From the NCBI RefSeq assembly GCF_002101555.1, contig NZ_LQOL01000019.1, positions 1-64,000 on the forward strand: a stretch of DNA of 64,000 nt, given 5' to 3'. The stretch comes from Mycolicibacterium canariasense (GTDB taxonomy: Bacteria > Actinomycetota > Actinomycetes > Mycobacteriales > Mycobacteriaceae). Under the pieces are notes generated by a model, which searched no databases, was not told the origin of the DNA, and was given only the letters and a program-made list of their open reading frames with translations. Made by a program: the position numbers and the translations under genes. Below are positions 16,748 to 25,593 of the stretch, piece after piece (positions within the stretch are counted from its first letter, which is position 1; each line of letters opens with the position of its first letter).

Positions 16748-17347
16748 GTGCCGCCGGAACGTTCCCTCGACGAGGAACGTTGCCGCATCATCGAGGCCAC
16801 CTACGAGTGCCTGCTGGAGTCGCATGAGGGCCCGTTGCCGGTGGCGGCGATCCTGGCCAGGGCCGGGGTGTCCAGCCGAGCGTTCTACCGGCATTTCGAG
16901 TCCAAGGACGAGTTGTTCCTGGCGATGCTGCAGGACCTGGCGGCGACGCTGTCGGGCTGGTTGGAGGAGATCGCGCGCGGGCCCGGCACGCCGGCCGAGC
17001 AGTTGCGCGCCTGGATCGGCCAAATGTTTGCTCTGGCGACCGAACCGTTGGTCTCCAGCTATCTCGCTGTGATGGAATCCGACGAGATGCGGTCCGCCAA
17101 GGGGTATCCGCACGTCCGCGAACTCGCGCGCACCGATCGGGAACGTTCGCTGGCCGAGATTCTGCGCCGCGGCGTTCAGGATGGCTCATTTCCGCTGGCC
17201 GAACCCGAGGTTGACGCGGTGGCGATCAACGCCTTGGTCAGCAGGCAGCTCAGTGTGCCGGTGCCGGTCGACCCGGCGCTGGTCGACATCGCCAAGCAGC
17301 GGGTGCTCGGTTTCGCCTTGCGGGCACTCGGCGCTGGCAAATTTTGA
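16748..17347 (+). CDS. TetR family regulator
   Basis: A 199-residue TetR-type repressor. The helix-turn-helix is in residues about 25-55 (LPVAAILARAGVSSRAFYRHFESKDELFLAML), and the rest is the helical ligand/dimer domain. GTG 16748 is chosen because a -10 element ends 7 nt upstream. It lies between a divergent hydrolase gene and, 203 bp downstream on the same strand, the mce operon, so it could regulate either; mce operons elsewhere are often preceded by a TetR, GntR or FadR-type gene. Confidence 0.9.
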   Translation: MPPERSLDEERCRIIEATYECLLESHEGPLPVAAILARAGVSSRAFYRHFESKDELFLAMLQDLAATLSGWLEEIARGPGTPAEQLRAWIGQMFALATEPLVSSYLAVMESDEMRSAKGYPHVRELARTDRERSLAEILRRGVQDGSFPLAEPEVDAVAINALVSRQLSVPVPVDPALVDIAKQRVLGFALRALGAGKF

Positions 17348-17550
17348 TATGTAGCCTCCCGAATTGTAAATCCGTGGTGACCGGCGCGGCGCCGCGCGGT
17401 AGATGTTGCTGGCGGGAAAATCGTTATGTACGTTCTTGCCCGTCCATGGTGGTGCCTGTGGTCAGATTCGTGTGACACGGCTTCGTCGGGGCGCGGGGAA
17501 GGGAAACGGCAGGTAATGCGGAAGAGGTGCAGCTCGGGACGGCGTCGTTA

Positions 17551-18330
17551 ATGGCCTCCTCCGACGCGGTGCCCGACGTCGTCGCAAAACCCGTGCGCGC
17601 GTTCGGCGGCTTCTTCTCGATGACGTTGGACGTCTTCGTGCTGATGTGGCGGCCGCCGTTCGCCTGGCGGGAATTCATCCTGCAAGCCTGGTTCGTGGCG
17701 CGGGTGTCGATCCTGCCGACGTTGATGCTCACCATCCCGTACACGGTGCTGCTGACCTTCACGTTCAACATCCTGCTCACCGAATTCGGCGCGGCCGACT
17801 TCTCCGGGACCGGCGCCGCCCTGGGCACCGTCAGCCAGATCGGACCGATCGTCACCGTGCTGGTGATCGCCGGCGCCGGTGCCACCGCCATGTGTGCCGA
17901 CCTTGGCGCGCGCACCATCCGCGACGAGCTGGACGCCTTGCGCGTCATGGGCATCAATCCCATTCAGGCACTGGTGATTCCGCGCGTGCTCGCGGCGACG
18001 ACGGTATCGCTGGCACTGTCGGCCACGGTGGTGCTGGTGGGCCTGACGGGGGCGTATTTCTTCTGCGTGTACATCCAGCACGTATCGCCGGGCGCCTTCG
18101 TCGCCGGCCTCACCCTGGTGACCGGCCCCGCCGACGTGGTCATCGCGCTGGCCAAGGCCGCGCTGTTCGGCCTGGCGGCCGGCCTGATCGCCTGCTACAA
18201 GGGCATTTCGGTGGGCGGCGGTCCGGCCGGAGTCGGTAACGCCGTGAACGAGACGGTGGTGTTCACGTTCATGACGCTGTTCGCCATCAACGTCGTCGCG
18301 ACGGCGGTCGGTGTGAAGGCCACGATGTGA
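17551..18330 (+). CDS. yrbEA: YrbE-type (MlaE) permease subunit A of the mce operon
   Basis: A 259-residue permease with about six transmembrane segments. It shows the MlaE/YrbE coupling region LGARTIRDELDALRVMGINPIQALVIPRVLA, which contacts the ATPase, and ends with GGGPAGVGNAVNETVVFTFMTLF. With YrbEB it forms the inner-membrane channel of an Mce lipid importer. ATG 17551 is preferred; GTG 17527 upstream is in frame but its ribosome site is too close. The 203-bp upstream region has AT-rich patches (for example near 17348-17375 and 17415-17430) that could hold the promoter. No MceG ATPase is encoded in the window. Confidence 0.9.
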   Translation: MASSDAVPDVVAKPVRAFGGFFSMTLDVFVLMWRPPFAWREFILQAWFVARVSILPTLMLTIPYTVLLTFTFNILLTEFGAADFSGTGAALGTVSQIGPIVTVLVIAGAGATAMCADLGARTIRDELDALRVMGINPIQALVIPRVLAATTVSLALSATVVLVGLTGAYFFCVYIQHVSPGAFVAGLTLVTGPADVVIALAKAALFGLAAGLIACYKGISVGGGPAGVGNAVNETVVFTFMTLFAINVVATAVGVKATM

Positions 18331-18340
18331 GCGGGGCCCG

Positions 18341-19183
18341 ATGAGTGGGGCACTGGGGTACCGTCTGAAGCGGGGGGTCGGCGGTGTCGTCGACAGCTGG
18401 AACCAGGTCGGCGTACAGACGAAGTTCTTCGGCCGCACCCTGCGTTCGATACCCGACGTCTTCATCAACTACCCCAAGGAACTGATCCGGCTCATCGCCC
18501 AAATGGGGCTGGGCACGGGTGCATTGGCCATCATCGGTGGCACCGTCGCCATCGTCGGCTTCCTCACCATCAGCACCGGTGCCCTGGTCGCCGTGCAGGG
18601 CTACAACCAGTTCGCCGAGATCGGTGTCGAAGCGCTCACCGGTTTCGCCTCGGCCTTCTTCAACGTCCGCCTCATCGCGCCGGGCACCACCGCCGTCGCG
18701 TTGTCGGCCACCATCGGCGCCGGCGCCACCGCCCAGCTGGGTGCCATGCGTATCAACGAGGAGATCGACGCCCTCGAGGTGATCGGCATCCGGAGCGTCG
18801 CCTACCTGGCGTCTACCCGTGTCATCGCCGGTGTGGTGGTGGTGATCCCGCTGTACTGCGTCGGCGTGCTGATGTCGTTCTGGGCGGCCAAACTGGGCAC
18901 CACCGCCATCTACGGGCAGTCCATCGGTGTCTACGACCACTACTTCGACACGTTCCTCAACCCCGTCGACCTGATCTGGTCGTTCGTGCAGTCCATCGCC
19001 ATGGCCATCGTGATCATGCTGGTGCACACCTTCTACGGGTTCACCGCCAGCGGTGGGCCGGCCGGCGTCGGTGAGGCGGTGGGTCGCGCGGTGCGCACCT
19101 CGCTGGTGATCTCGGCGTTCGTCGTGGTGATGATCTCGCTGGCCGTGTACGGGCAATCGGGCAACTTCAACCTGGCCGGCTGA
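18341..19183 (+). CDS. yrbEB: YrbE-type (MlaE) permease subunit B of the mce operon
   Basis: A 280-residue partner of YrbEA. Features include an N-terminal amphipathic stretch, GTTAVALSATIGAGATAQLGAMRINEEIDALEVIGI as the ATPase-coupling loop and GGPAGVGEAVGRAVRTSLV near the C-terminus. It follows yrbEA by 10 nt. The two permeases differ, as is usual in mce loci, and are expected to form a heterodimer. Confidence 0.9.
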   Translation: MSGALGYRLKRGVGGVVDSWNQVGVQTKFFGRTLRSIPDVFINYPKELIRLIAQMGLGTGALAIIGGTVAIVGFLTISTGALVAVQGYNQFAEIGVEALTGFASAFFNVRLIAPGTTAVALSATIGAGATAQLGAMRINEEIDALEVIGIRSVAYLASTRVIAGVVVVIPLYCVGVLMSFWAAKLGTTAIYGQSIGVYDHYFDTFLNPVDLIWSFVQSIAMAIVIMLVHTFYGFTASGGPAGVGEAVGRAVRTSLVISAFVVVMISLAVYGQSGNFNLAG

Positions 19184-19188
19184 CGCAC

Positions 19189-20655
19189 ATGGACCACTTC
19201 TCTCGCGACAAGGGGCTGGCGCCGGGCTGGTGGACGCTGATCCTGGTGCTGTTCGTCGTCGGCTCGGTGTGGCTGTCGTATTCGCTGTTCACCGGCAACC
19301 TGAAATCCTCGGTGCCGGTCACCCTCACCTCGGATCGTTCGGGTCTGGTCATGGAGACCAACGCCAAGGTGAAGATGCGCGGCGTGCAGGTCGGCAAGGT
19401 GGCGGCCATCTCCGGGGGCGACAGCAAGAGCGCGGCCCCGGTGAAGCTGCGCCTGGACATCGACCCCGACCAGATCCGATACATCCCGGCCAATGTGGAG
19501 GCCCGGATCCGGGCCACCACCATCTTCGGCGCCAAATTCGTCGACCTGGTGTACCCGGACAACCCCAGCCCGCAGCGGCTGGAACCCGGCCAGGTGCTCA
19601 CGTCGCTCAACGTCACCACCGAGGTGAACACCGTCTTCCAGAACCTGGTGGGCGTGCTGGACAAGGTCGACACCGCCAAACTCAACGCGGTGCTCTCCGC
19701 ACTGGCCGAGGGTGTCCGCGGGCAGGGCGAGCGCATCGGCCAGGCCACCACCGACGCCAACCAGGTGCTGCTGGCCATCAACCCGCGCAGCGACACCATC
19801 CGGGCCGACTGGCAGTCACTGCAAGGCTTCAGCGACGCCTACGCCGGTGCGGCACAAGACATCCTGTCCACGCTGAACGCGGCGAGCACCACCGCGGTCA
19901 CCATCTCCAGCCATGCCCAGCAGCTGGACGCGCTGCTGCTGGCCACCACCGGGCTGTCCAACAAGGGCATCGAGCTGCTGGCGCCCAACCAGGGCAACCT
20001 GATCACCGCGATCAACACGTTGCGGCCCACCACCGATCTGCTGGCCAAGTACGACCCCGAATACACCTGCATGCTCGTCGGCGCCAAATACCTTCTGGAC
20101 CACGGTGGTTACGAGGCCACTGGCGGCAACGGCAAGTCGTTCATCCTGGACGCCGGCATCCGGCCGGGCAACGACCCGTACAAGTTCCCGCAGAACCTGC
20201 CGATCATCGGCGCCAAGGGCGGGCCGGGCGGCAAGCCGGGCTGCGGCTCGCTGCCGATCGTCGACCAGAACTGGCCGGTGCGCCAGCTCATCACCAACAC
20301 CGGTTTCGGTACCGGCCTGGACTGGCGCCCCAACCCGGGCATCGCCTTCCCGATGTACGGCAACTACCTGCCGGTCACCCGAGCGGTGCCCGAACCGCCC
20401 AGCATTCGCAACACCTTCGGTGGTCCGGCGCCCGGACCGATCCCGTATCCCGGGGCACCGGCCTACGGTGCGCCGCTGTACGCGCCGGACGGCACGCCGT
20501 TGTGGCCGGGTCTGCCGCCCGCCCCGCCGCCGGGCGCCCCGCGCGATCCCGGGCGCACGCCGGGCTCGGAACCGTTCGTGGTGCCCGCCCCCGGTGTGCA
20601 GCCGACACCGCTGCCGCCGGTACCCCTTCCCGAGGAGGCCGCCCCGTCGCCGTAG
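19189..20655 (+). CDS. mceA: MceA substrate-binding protein
   Basis: A 488-residue Mce-family protein. One N-terminal transmembrane helix (residues about 13-35) is followed by the MCE (MlaD) domain at about 38-125, with KMRGVQVGKVAAI and VEARIRATTIFGAKFVDLV. A long helical, coiled-coil-like domain to about residue 290 and a Pro/Gly-rich tail from about 400 complete it. MceA-F form the periplasmic tube that hands lipids or sterols to YrbE. Only 5 nt separate it from yrbEB. Which mce family (1-9) it belongs to is not decidable here. Confidence 0.92.
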   Translation: MDHFSRDKGLAPGWWTLILVLFVVGSVWLSYSLFTGNLKSSVPVTLTSDRSGLVMETNAKVKMRGVQVGKVAAISGGDSKSAAPVKLRLDIDPDQIRYIPANVEARIRATTIFGAKFVDLVYPDNPSPQRLEPGQVLTSLNVTTEVNTVFQNLVGVLDKVDTAKLNAVLSALAEGVRGQGERIGQATTDANQVLLAINPRSDTIRADWQSLQGFSDAYAGAAQDILSTLNAASTTAVTISSHAQQLDALLLATTGLSNKGIELLAPNQGNLITAINTLRPTTDLLAKYDPEYTCMLVGAKYLLDHGGYEATGGNGKSFILDAGIRPGNDPYKFPQNLPIIGAKGGPGGKPGCGSLPIVDQNWPVRQLITNTGFGTGLDWRPNPGIAFPMYGNYLPVTRAVPEPPSIRNTFGGPAPGPIPYPGAPAYGAPLYAPDGTPLWPGLPPAPPPGAPRDPGRTPGSEPFVVPAPGVQPTPLPPVPLPEEAAPSP

Positions 20656-20701
20656 ACGCAACGAGCACACCCGAACTCAGCAGCACGAGAAGGAACGAGC
20701 C

Positions 20702-21733
20702 ATGAAAGACAACCTGGTGGGCGCGATTTGGCGCCTTGCCATCTTCCTGGCGGTGTGCCTGCTGGGTGTCTTCGGCTTGTTCGCGATCTTCGCGCAGCTG
20801 CGGCTCGGCGAGTCCACCCACACCTACCGGGCGTTGTTCGCCAACGCCTCGGGCATGGAGGAAGGCGATTTCGTGCGGATCGCCGGTGTCGAGGTGGGCA
20901 AGGTCGGTGCGATGCACATCCAGGACGACGGCACGGTGCTGGCCGAGTTCACCGCCGACGATTCGGTGGTGCTGACCGAGGGCAGCCGCGCGGTGATCCG
21001 CTACGACGATCTGATCGGCGGTCGGTACCTGGCCCTGCAGGAAGGCGTGGGAAACACCAAGAAGCTCAAGCCCGGTGACACCATCCCGCTGGCCCGCACG
21101 TCACCGGCGCTGGACCTGGATGCGTTGATCGGCGGGTTCCGGCCGCTGTTCCGCGCCCTGGACCCCAACCAGGTCAATGCGCTGTCGGGCCAGTTGATCA
21201 GCGCGCTGCAGGGTCAGGGTGCCACCATCGGGTCGTTCCTCAGCCAGACCGCCGCCCTGACCAACACGTTGGCCGACCGGGATCAGTTGATCGGCGAGGT
21301 GATCGTCAACCTGAACACCGTGATGGGCTCACTCGGAGATCAGAACAAGCAGTTCGCCAAGGGCATCGACGGCCTGGCGCAGCTGATGGACACGCTGGCC
21401 CAGCGCCGCACCGATATCGCCAACGGTGTCGCCTACGCCAGCGCCGCCGCCGGCAGCATCGCCGACCTGCTCGAGCAGGCACGTCCGCCGCTGGTCAAGA
21501 CGGTGCATGAAACCGACCGTGCCGCAGGCATCGTGGTGGCCGATCACGACTACTTCGACAACCTGCTCAACACCCTGCCGGACTCGTACCAGATCCTGGC
21601 CCGCCAGGGCATCTACGGTGACTTCTTCAGCTTCTACCTGTGCGACATCATCCTCAAGCTCAACGGCAAGGGCGGACAGCCGGTGTATGTGAAGGCGGCC
21701 GGGCAGGACAGCGGGCGGTGCACGCCGCGATGA
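20702..21733 (+). CDS. mceB: MceB substrate-binding protein
   Basis: A 343-residue Mce protein: N-terminal membrane helix (residues about 7-32), MCE domain about 35-120 (ASGMEEGDFVRIAGVEVGKVGA, DDLIGGRYLALQEG), then a helical domain with a probable disulfide C-terminus (YLCDIILKL, SGRCTPR). Unlike MceA, C and F it has no proline-rich tail, which is normal for MceB. Start ATG 20702 has AAGGAACGAG upstream; it overlaps mceC by 4 nt. Confidence 0.92.
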   Translation: MKDNLVGAIWRLAIFLAVCLLGVFGLFAIFAQLRLGESTHTYRALFANASGMEEGDFVRIAGVEVGKVGAMHIQDDGTVLAEFTADDSVVLTEGSRAVIRYDDLIGGRYLALQEGVGNTKKLKPGDTIPLARTSPALDLDALIGGFRPLFRALDPNQVNALSGQLISALQGQGATIGSFLSQTAALTNTLADRDQLIGEVIVNLNTVMGSLGDQNKQFAKGIDGLAQLMDTLAQRRTDIANGVAYASAAAGSIADLLEQARPPLVKTVHETDRAAGIVVADHDYFDNLLNTLPDSYQILARQGIYGDFFSFYLCDIILKLNGKGGQPVYVKAAGQDSGRCTPR

Positions 21734-23160
21734 AGTCCTTCTCCGAACGCAACCAGCTGATCGTCGGCGCCGTCGGTCTGTTGGTGATCGCCGCCATCAT
21801 CGTCGGCGCCCTCAACTACGACAAGTTGCCCTTCCTGGACCGGGGCAAGGACTACTCGGCCTACTTCGCCGAGGCCGGCGGCCTGCGCAGCGGTGCGGCC
21901 GTTCAGGTTTCGGGCATGCGCGTCGGGCACGTGACGGCCGTGGAACTGGACGGCCAGCGGGTGCTGGTCAAGTTCAAGGTCGACGACGGGGTGCGCATCG
22001 GTGACCGCAGCGAGGCCGCGGTGAAGACCAAGAGCCTGCTGGGCACCAAGATCCTGGAAGTGTCCCCGCGGGGCGAGGGAACGCTGCAGGCCACCATCCC
22101 GCTGGAACGCACCACGCCCGCCTATCAACTGCCGGATGCGCTGGGCGATCTGGCCACCACCATCAGCGGCCTGAACACCGACCAGCTCTCGGATTCGTTG
22201 CGGGTGCTGTCGGAGACCTTCGCCGACACCCCGCCCGAACTCAAGGTCGCCGTCGAAGGTGTGGCCCGGTTCTCCCAGACCCTCAACGAGCGCGACGCCC
22301 AGCTGCGCGGCCTGCTCAGCAATGCCAACACCGCCACCACGGTGCTGGCCGAGCGCAGCGACCAGATCGTCGGCCTGGTCCGCAACACCAACGCCCTGCT
22401 GGCCGAACTGCAGGGGCAAAGCGCTGCGCTGGACAGCCTTTCGGGCAACATCTCGGCGCTGAGCCAGCAGATACAGGGGTTGATCGCGGAGAACAAGACC
22501 ACCCTGCGCCCGGCGCTGGACAAGCTCAACGGAGTGCTGACCATCCTGGACAACCGCAAGGACCGGTTGCGTAAAGCCCTGCCGCTGCTGAACTCCTACG
22601 CGATGTCGCTGGGTGAGTCGGTCAGTTCCGGTCCGTTCTTCAAGACCTACATCGTCAATCTGCTTCCCGGACAATTCATCCAGCCCTTCGTCGACGCGGC
22701 GTTCTCCGACCTGGGCCTGGACCCGCACGTGCTGCTGCCCTCGCAGCGCACCGACCCGCAACTGGGTCAGCCGGGCACTCCGGCCATGCCCGTCCCGTTC
22801 CCGCGGACCGGTCAGGGAGGCGAGCCGAGGATGAACCTGCCCGACGCGATCACCGGCAACCCCGGTGACCAGGGGTGCGGGCCGCCCGGGCTGCCGCTGC
22901 CCGGGCCCACCGGCTGCTACCCGTACCGTGAGCCCATTCCGCCCGGCCCGCCAGGTGGTCCGCCGCCGGGACCGCCGGCGATCGCGCCACCGGGAATCGC
23001 CTCCACCCCAACGCCGTTCCCCAGCCCGGTGCTGGTGCCGGCGCCGGGTGAGCCGGGGCAGGACACCGGGGCGAGCGCAGCGACGGGGCAGGACACCGGG
23101 GCGAGCGCAGCGACGGGGCAGGACACCGGGGCGAGCGCAGCGACGGGGGCCGGCCAGTGA
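21730..23160 (+). CDS. mceC: MceC substrate-binding protein with repeat tail
   Basis: A 476-residue Mce protein. N-terminal membrane helix (about 9-28), MCE domain about 35-120 (SGMRVGHVTAVELDGQRV, KTKSLLGTKILEVSP), long helical domain to about 320, and a Pro/Gly-rich C-terminus. The last 36 residues are a unique extension of three identical GQDTGASAAT units, described separately. ATG 21730 overlaps the mceB stop and the gene overlaps mceD by 4 nt. Confidence 0.92.
   Translation: MKSFSERNQLIVGAVGLLVIAAIIVGALNYDKLPFLDRGKDYSAYFAEAGGLRSGAAVQVSGMRVGHVTAVELDGQRVLVKFKVDDGVRIGDRSEAAVKTKSLLGTKILEVSPRGEGTLQATIPLERTTPAYQLPDALGDLATTISGLNTDQLSDSLRVLSETFADTPPELKVAVEGVARFSQTLNERDAQLRGLLSNANTATTVLAERSDQIVGLVRNTNALLAELQGQSAALDSLSGNISALSQQIQGLIAENKTTLRPALDKLNGVLTILDNRKDRLRKALPLLNSYAMSLGESVSSGPFFKTYIVNLLPGQFIQPFVDAAFSDLGLDPHVLLPSQRTDPQLGQPGTPAMPVPFPRTGQGGEPRMNLPDAITGNPGDQGCGPPGLPLPGPTGCYPYREPIPPGPPGGPPPGPPAIAPPGIASTPTPFPSPVLVPAPGEPGQDTGASAATGQDTGASAATGQDTGASAATGAGQ
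23056..23145 (+). repeat. three perfect 30-bp tandem repeats at the 3' end of mceC
   Basis: Units at 23056-23085, 23086-23115 and 23116-23145 are identical at the nucleotide level and in frame, each encoding GQDTGASAAT. Perfect identity implies recent slippage or expansion. The array sits in the exposed tail and ends 12 nt before the mceD GTG, so copy-number changes would stay in frame. Confidence 0.95.
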
Positions 23161-24482
23161 ACTCGGCAGTGAACGCGCGCAACGCCCGGATCGGTCTGGC
23201 GCTGGCCCTGGTGCTCATGCTGGGCGCCGGCGTGTACCTGGTGACCCGGGCCGGCGACACCCTCAACCGGACGAACGTCGTCGCGTACTTCGAGAACAGC
23301 AACGGCATCTTCGTCGGTGACGACGTGATGATCCTCGGGGTTCCCGTCGGCCGGATCGACAAGATCGAGCCGGAACCGCAGCAGGTGAAGGTCACGTTCC
23401 ACTACGACGACCGTTACAAGGTGCCTGCCGACGTGAAGGCGGCGATCCTGTCGCCGATGCTGGTGACCTCGCGCGCCATCCAGCTCACGCCCGCCTACTC
23501 GGGTGGGGCCGTGCTCAAGAACGACGCCGTCATCCCGCGGGAACGCACCGTCGTGCCCGTCGAGTACGACGATTTCCGTAAGCAGTTGCAGCGCCTGACC
23601 GAAACCCTGCAGCCGACCGAACCCGGCGGCGTCAGCACGCTCGGCTCGTTCATCAACACCACCGCCGACAACCTGCGCGGCCAGGGCGCCAGTATCCGCG
23701 ACGCGCTGACCAAGCTGTCCCAAGCGTTTTCGACACTCGGTGACCACAGCACCGACATCTTCAGCACCGTCAAGAACCTGTCCATCCTGGTGTCGGCGCT
23801 GCAGGACAGCACCACGGTGATGCGTCAGCTCAACCAGAACCTGGCCTCGGTGACCGGGCTGCTCGCCGACAATCCCAACGAGGTCGGCAACGCCGTCAAG
23901 GATCTGTCCGACACCGTCGGGCAGGTGCAGACGTTCGTGGCCGACAATCGGGAGGCGTTGGGCACCACGTCGGACAAGTTGGCGGGGGTGACGCAGACCC
24001 TCAACGACAGCCTCGACGACGTGAAGCAGTTCCTGCACGTCGCGCCGTCGGCGTTCCAGAACTACGTGAACATCTACCAACCGGCGCAGGGCGCGGTGGC
24101 GGCGGTCCCGGCGCTGAGCAACTTCGCCGACCCGATCTCGTTCCTGTGCGGCGGCATTCAGGCCGCCTCCCGGATGGGCGCCGAGGAGTCGGCCAAGTTG
24201 TGCGTGCAGTACCTGGCGCCGATCGTGAAGAACCGGCAGTACAACTTCCTGCCCCTGGGGTTGAACCAGTTGGTGGGCGCGCAGGCCCGGCCGAACGAGG
24301 TCACCTACAGCGAGGAGTGGATGCGGCCGGATTACATCCCGCCACCGGGACCCGCACCGGCGATCCTGCCGCCACCGGTGGTCGACCCCGCGGGTCCGCC
24401 GCTGCCCGCGGAGGCACCCCAGGTGACCGATCCGAACGCCGGCCTGCCCGGCCTGATGGTGCACAGCGGCGGTGGCTCGTGA
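23157..24482 (+). CDS. mceD: MceD substrate-binding protein
   Basis: A 441-residue Mce protein with an N-terminal membrane helix (about 11-32), MCE domain about 37-125 (ILGVPVGRIDKIEPEPQQVKV, LSPMLVTSRAIQLTP), helical domain with the conserved FLCGGIQAASRMGAEESAKLCVQYLAPI block (two cysteines likely paired) and a Pro-rich tail. GTG 23157 overlaps the mceC stop; the mceE start overlaps its own stop. Confidence 0.92.
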   Translation: MNSAVNARNARIGLALALVLMLGAGVYLVTRAGDTLNRTNVVAYFENSNGIFVGDDVMILGVPVGRIDKIEPEPQQVKVTFHYDDRYKVPADVKAAILSPMLVTSRAIQLTPAYSGGAVLKNDAVIPRERTVVPVEYDDFRKQLQRLTETLQPTEPGGVSTLGSFINTTADNLRGQGASIRDALTKLSQAFSTLGDHSTDIFSTVKNLSILVSALQDSTTVMRQLNQNLASVTGLLADNPNEVGNAVKDLSDTVGQVQTFVADNREALGTTSDKLAGVTQTLNDSLDDVKQFLHVAPSAFQNYVNIYQPAQGAVAAVPALSNFADPISFLCGGIQAASRMGAEESAKLCVQYLAPIVKNRQYNFLPLGLNQLVGAQARPNEVTYSEEWMRPDYIPPPGPAPAILPPPVVDPAGPPLPAEAPQVTDPNAGLPGLMVHSGGGS

Positions 24483-25591
24483 AACGGCTGATCCTCCTAC
24501 TGGCCTGCATGGCCCTGGGCGGATGCTCGTGGCAGGGCCTGAACTCGGTGCCGTTGCCCGGTGTACAAGGCGAGGGACCGGGTGCCTACACGGTCAAGGC
24601 CGAGATGCCCGATGTGGACAACCTGGACCGCAATTCGCGGGTGCGGGTCGGTGACGTCACCGTCGGCAACGTCACCGATATCCAGCGGCAGGGCTGGCAC
24701 GCGCTGATCACCATGAAGCTCAACGCCGATGTGGTGCTGCCGGCCAATGCGACGGCCAAGATCGGCCAAACCAGCCTGCTGGGTTCCCAGCACATCGAAC
24801 TCGCACCGCCCAAAGACGTTGCACCGCAAGGCCGGTTGCACGACGGCTCGCTGATCCCGCTGGCCAGCAGCGGCGGCTATCCGACGACAGAGCAGACGCT
24901 GGCGGCGATCTCGTTGCTGCTCAACGGCGGTGGCCTGGGCAACGTGCAGGACATCACCGCGGCGTTCAGCCAGGCGTTCACCGGGCGCGAGGCCGACCTG
25001 CGCAGCCTCATCGATCAGCTGAACATCTTCATCGCCAACACCAACGACCAGAAGGACGACATCATCGACGCGGCGTCCAGCCTCAACGATCTGGTCGGAC
25101 AGGTCGCCGCGCAGAAGCCGGTGGTGGACAAGGCGCTCAAGACGGTGCCCGACGCGTTGGCGGTGCTCAAGGATCAGCGCAACCAGCTCGCCGAGGCGGT
25201 GACCCAGCTGGGCAAATTCAGTGCGCTGGCGGCGGATTCGGCCAACCAGACCCGTGAGGCGCTGGTGGCGGAGCTGAAATCGCTGGGCCCGACGCTGGAG
25301 CAACTGGCCAATGCCGGTCCGGCGCTGACCCGGTCGCTGAGCTTCTTCACCACTTATCCGTTCCCCAAGGAGACGCTGGCCAACTGGATGCGTGGTGACT
25401 ACGCCAACCTCACCCTGGTGGTCGACCTGACACTGAGCCGGTTGGATCAGGGTGTGTTCACCGGAACACGCTGGGAGGGCGATCTCACCGAGCTGGAGAT
25501 GCAGTGGGGCCGCACCATCGGCCAGCTGCCCAGCCCGTACACCGCGGTGAATCCGCTCGTGGTGCCGTATCGCTGGGATCAGGGGCCGTAA
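24479..25591 (+). CDS. mceE: MceE lipoprotein (LprN-like)
   Basis: A 370-residue Mce protein that begins with a lipoprotein signal: basic VKR, hydrophobic core and lipobox LGGC (Cys17). The MCE domain (residues about 32-115, RVRVGDVTVGNVTDIQRQG, ATAKIGQTSLLGSQHIEL) and a helical domain follow. In mce operons the fifth gene regularly encodes the lipid-anchored member. GTG 24479 overlaps mceD; mceF begins 2 nt after its stop. Confidence 0.93.
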   Translation: MKRLILLLACMALGGCSWQGLNSVPLPGVQGEGPGAYTVKAEMPDVDNLDRNSRVRVGDVTVGNVTDIQRQGWHALITMKLNADVVLPANATAKIGQTSLLGSQHIELAPPKDVAPQGRLHDGSLIPLASSGGYPTTEQTLAAISLLLNGGGLGNVQDITAAFSQAFTGREADLRSLIDQLNIFIANTNDQKDDIIDAASSLNDLVGQVAAQKPVVDKALKTVPDALAVLKDQRNQLAEAVTQLGKFSALAADSANQTREALVAELKSLGPTLEQLANAGPALTRSLSFFTTYPFPKETLANWMRGDYANLTLVVDLTLSRLDQGVFTGTRWEGDLTELEMQWGRTIGQLPSPYTAVNPLVVPYRWDQGP

Positions 25592-25593
25592 CC

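Noticed and set aside
22917..24464. Open frame of 515 codons on the minus strand
   Set aside because: Antisense to mceC/mceD with no domain support.
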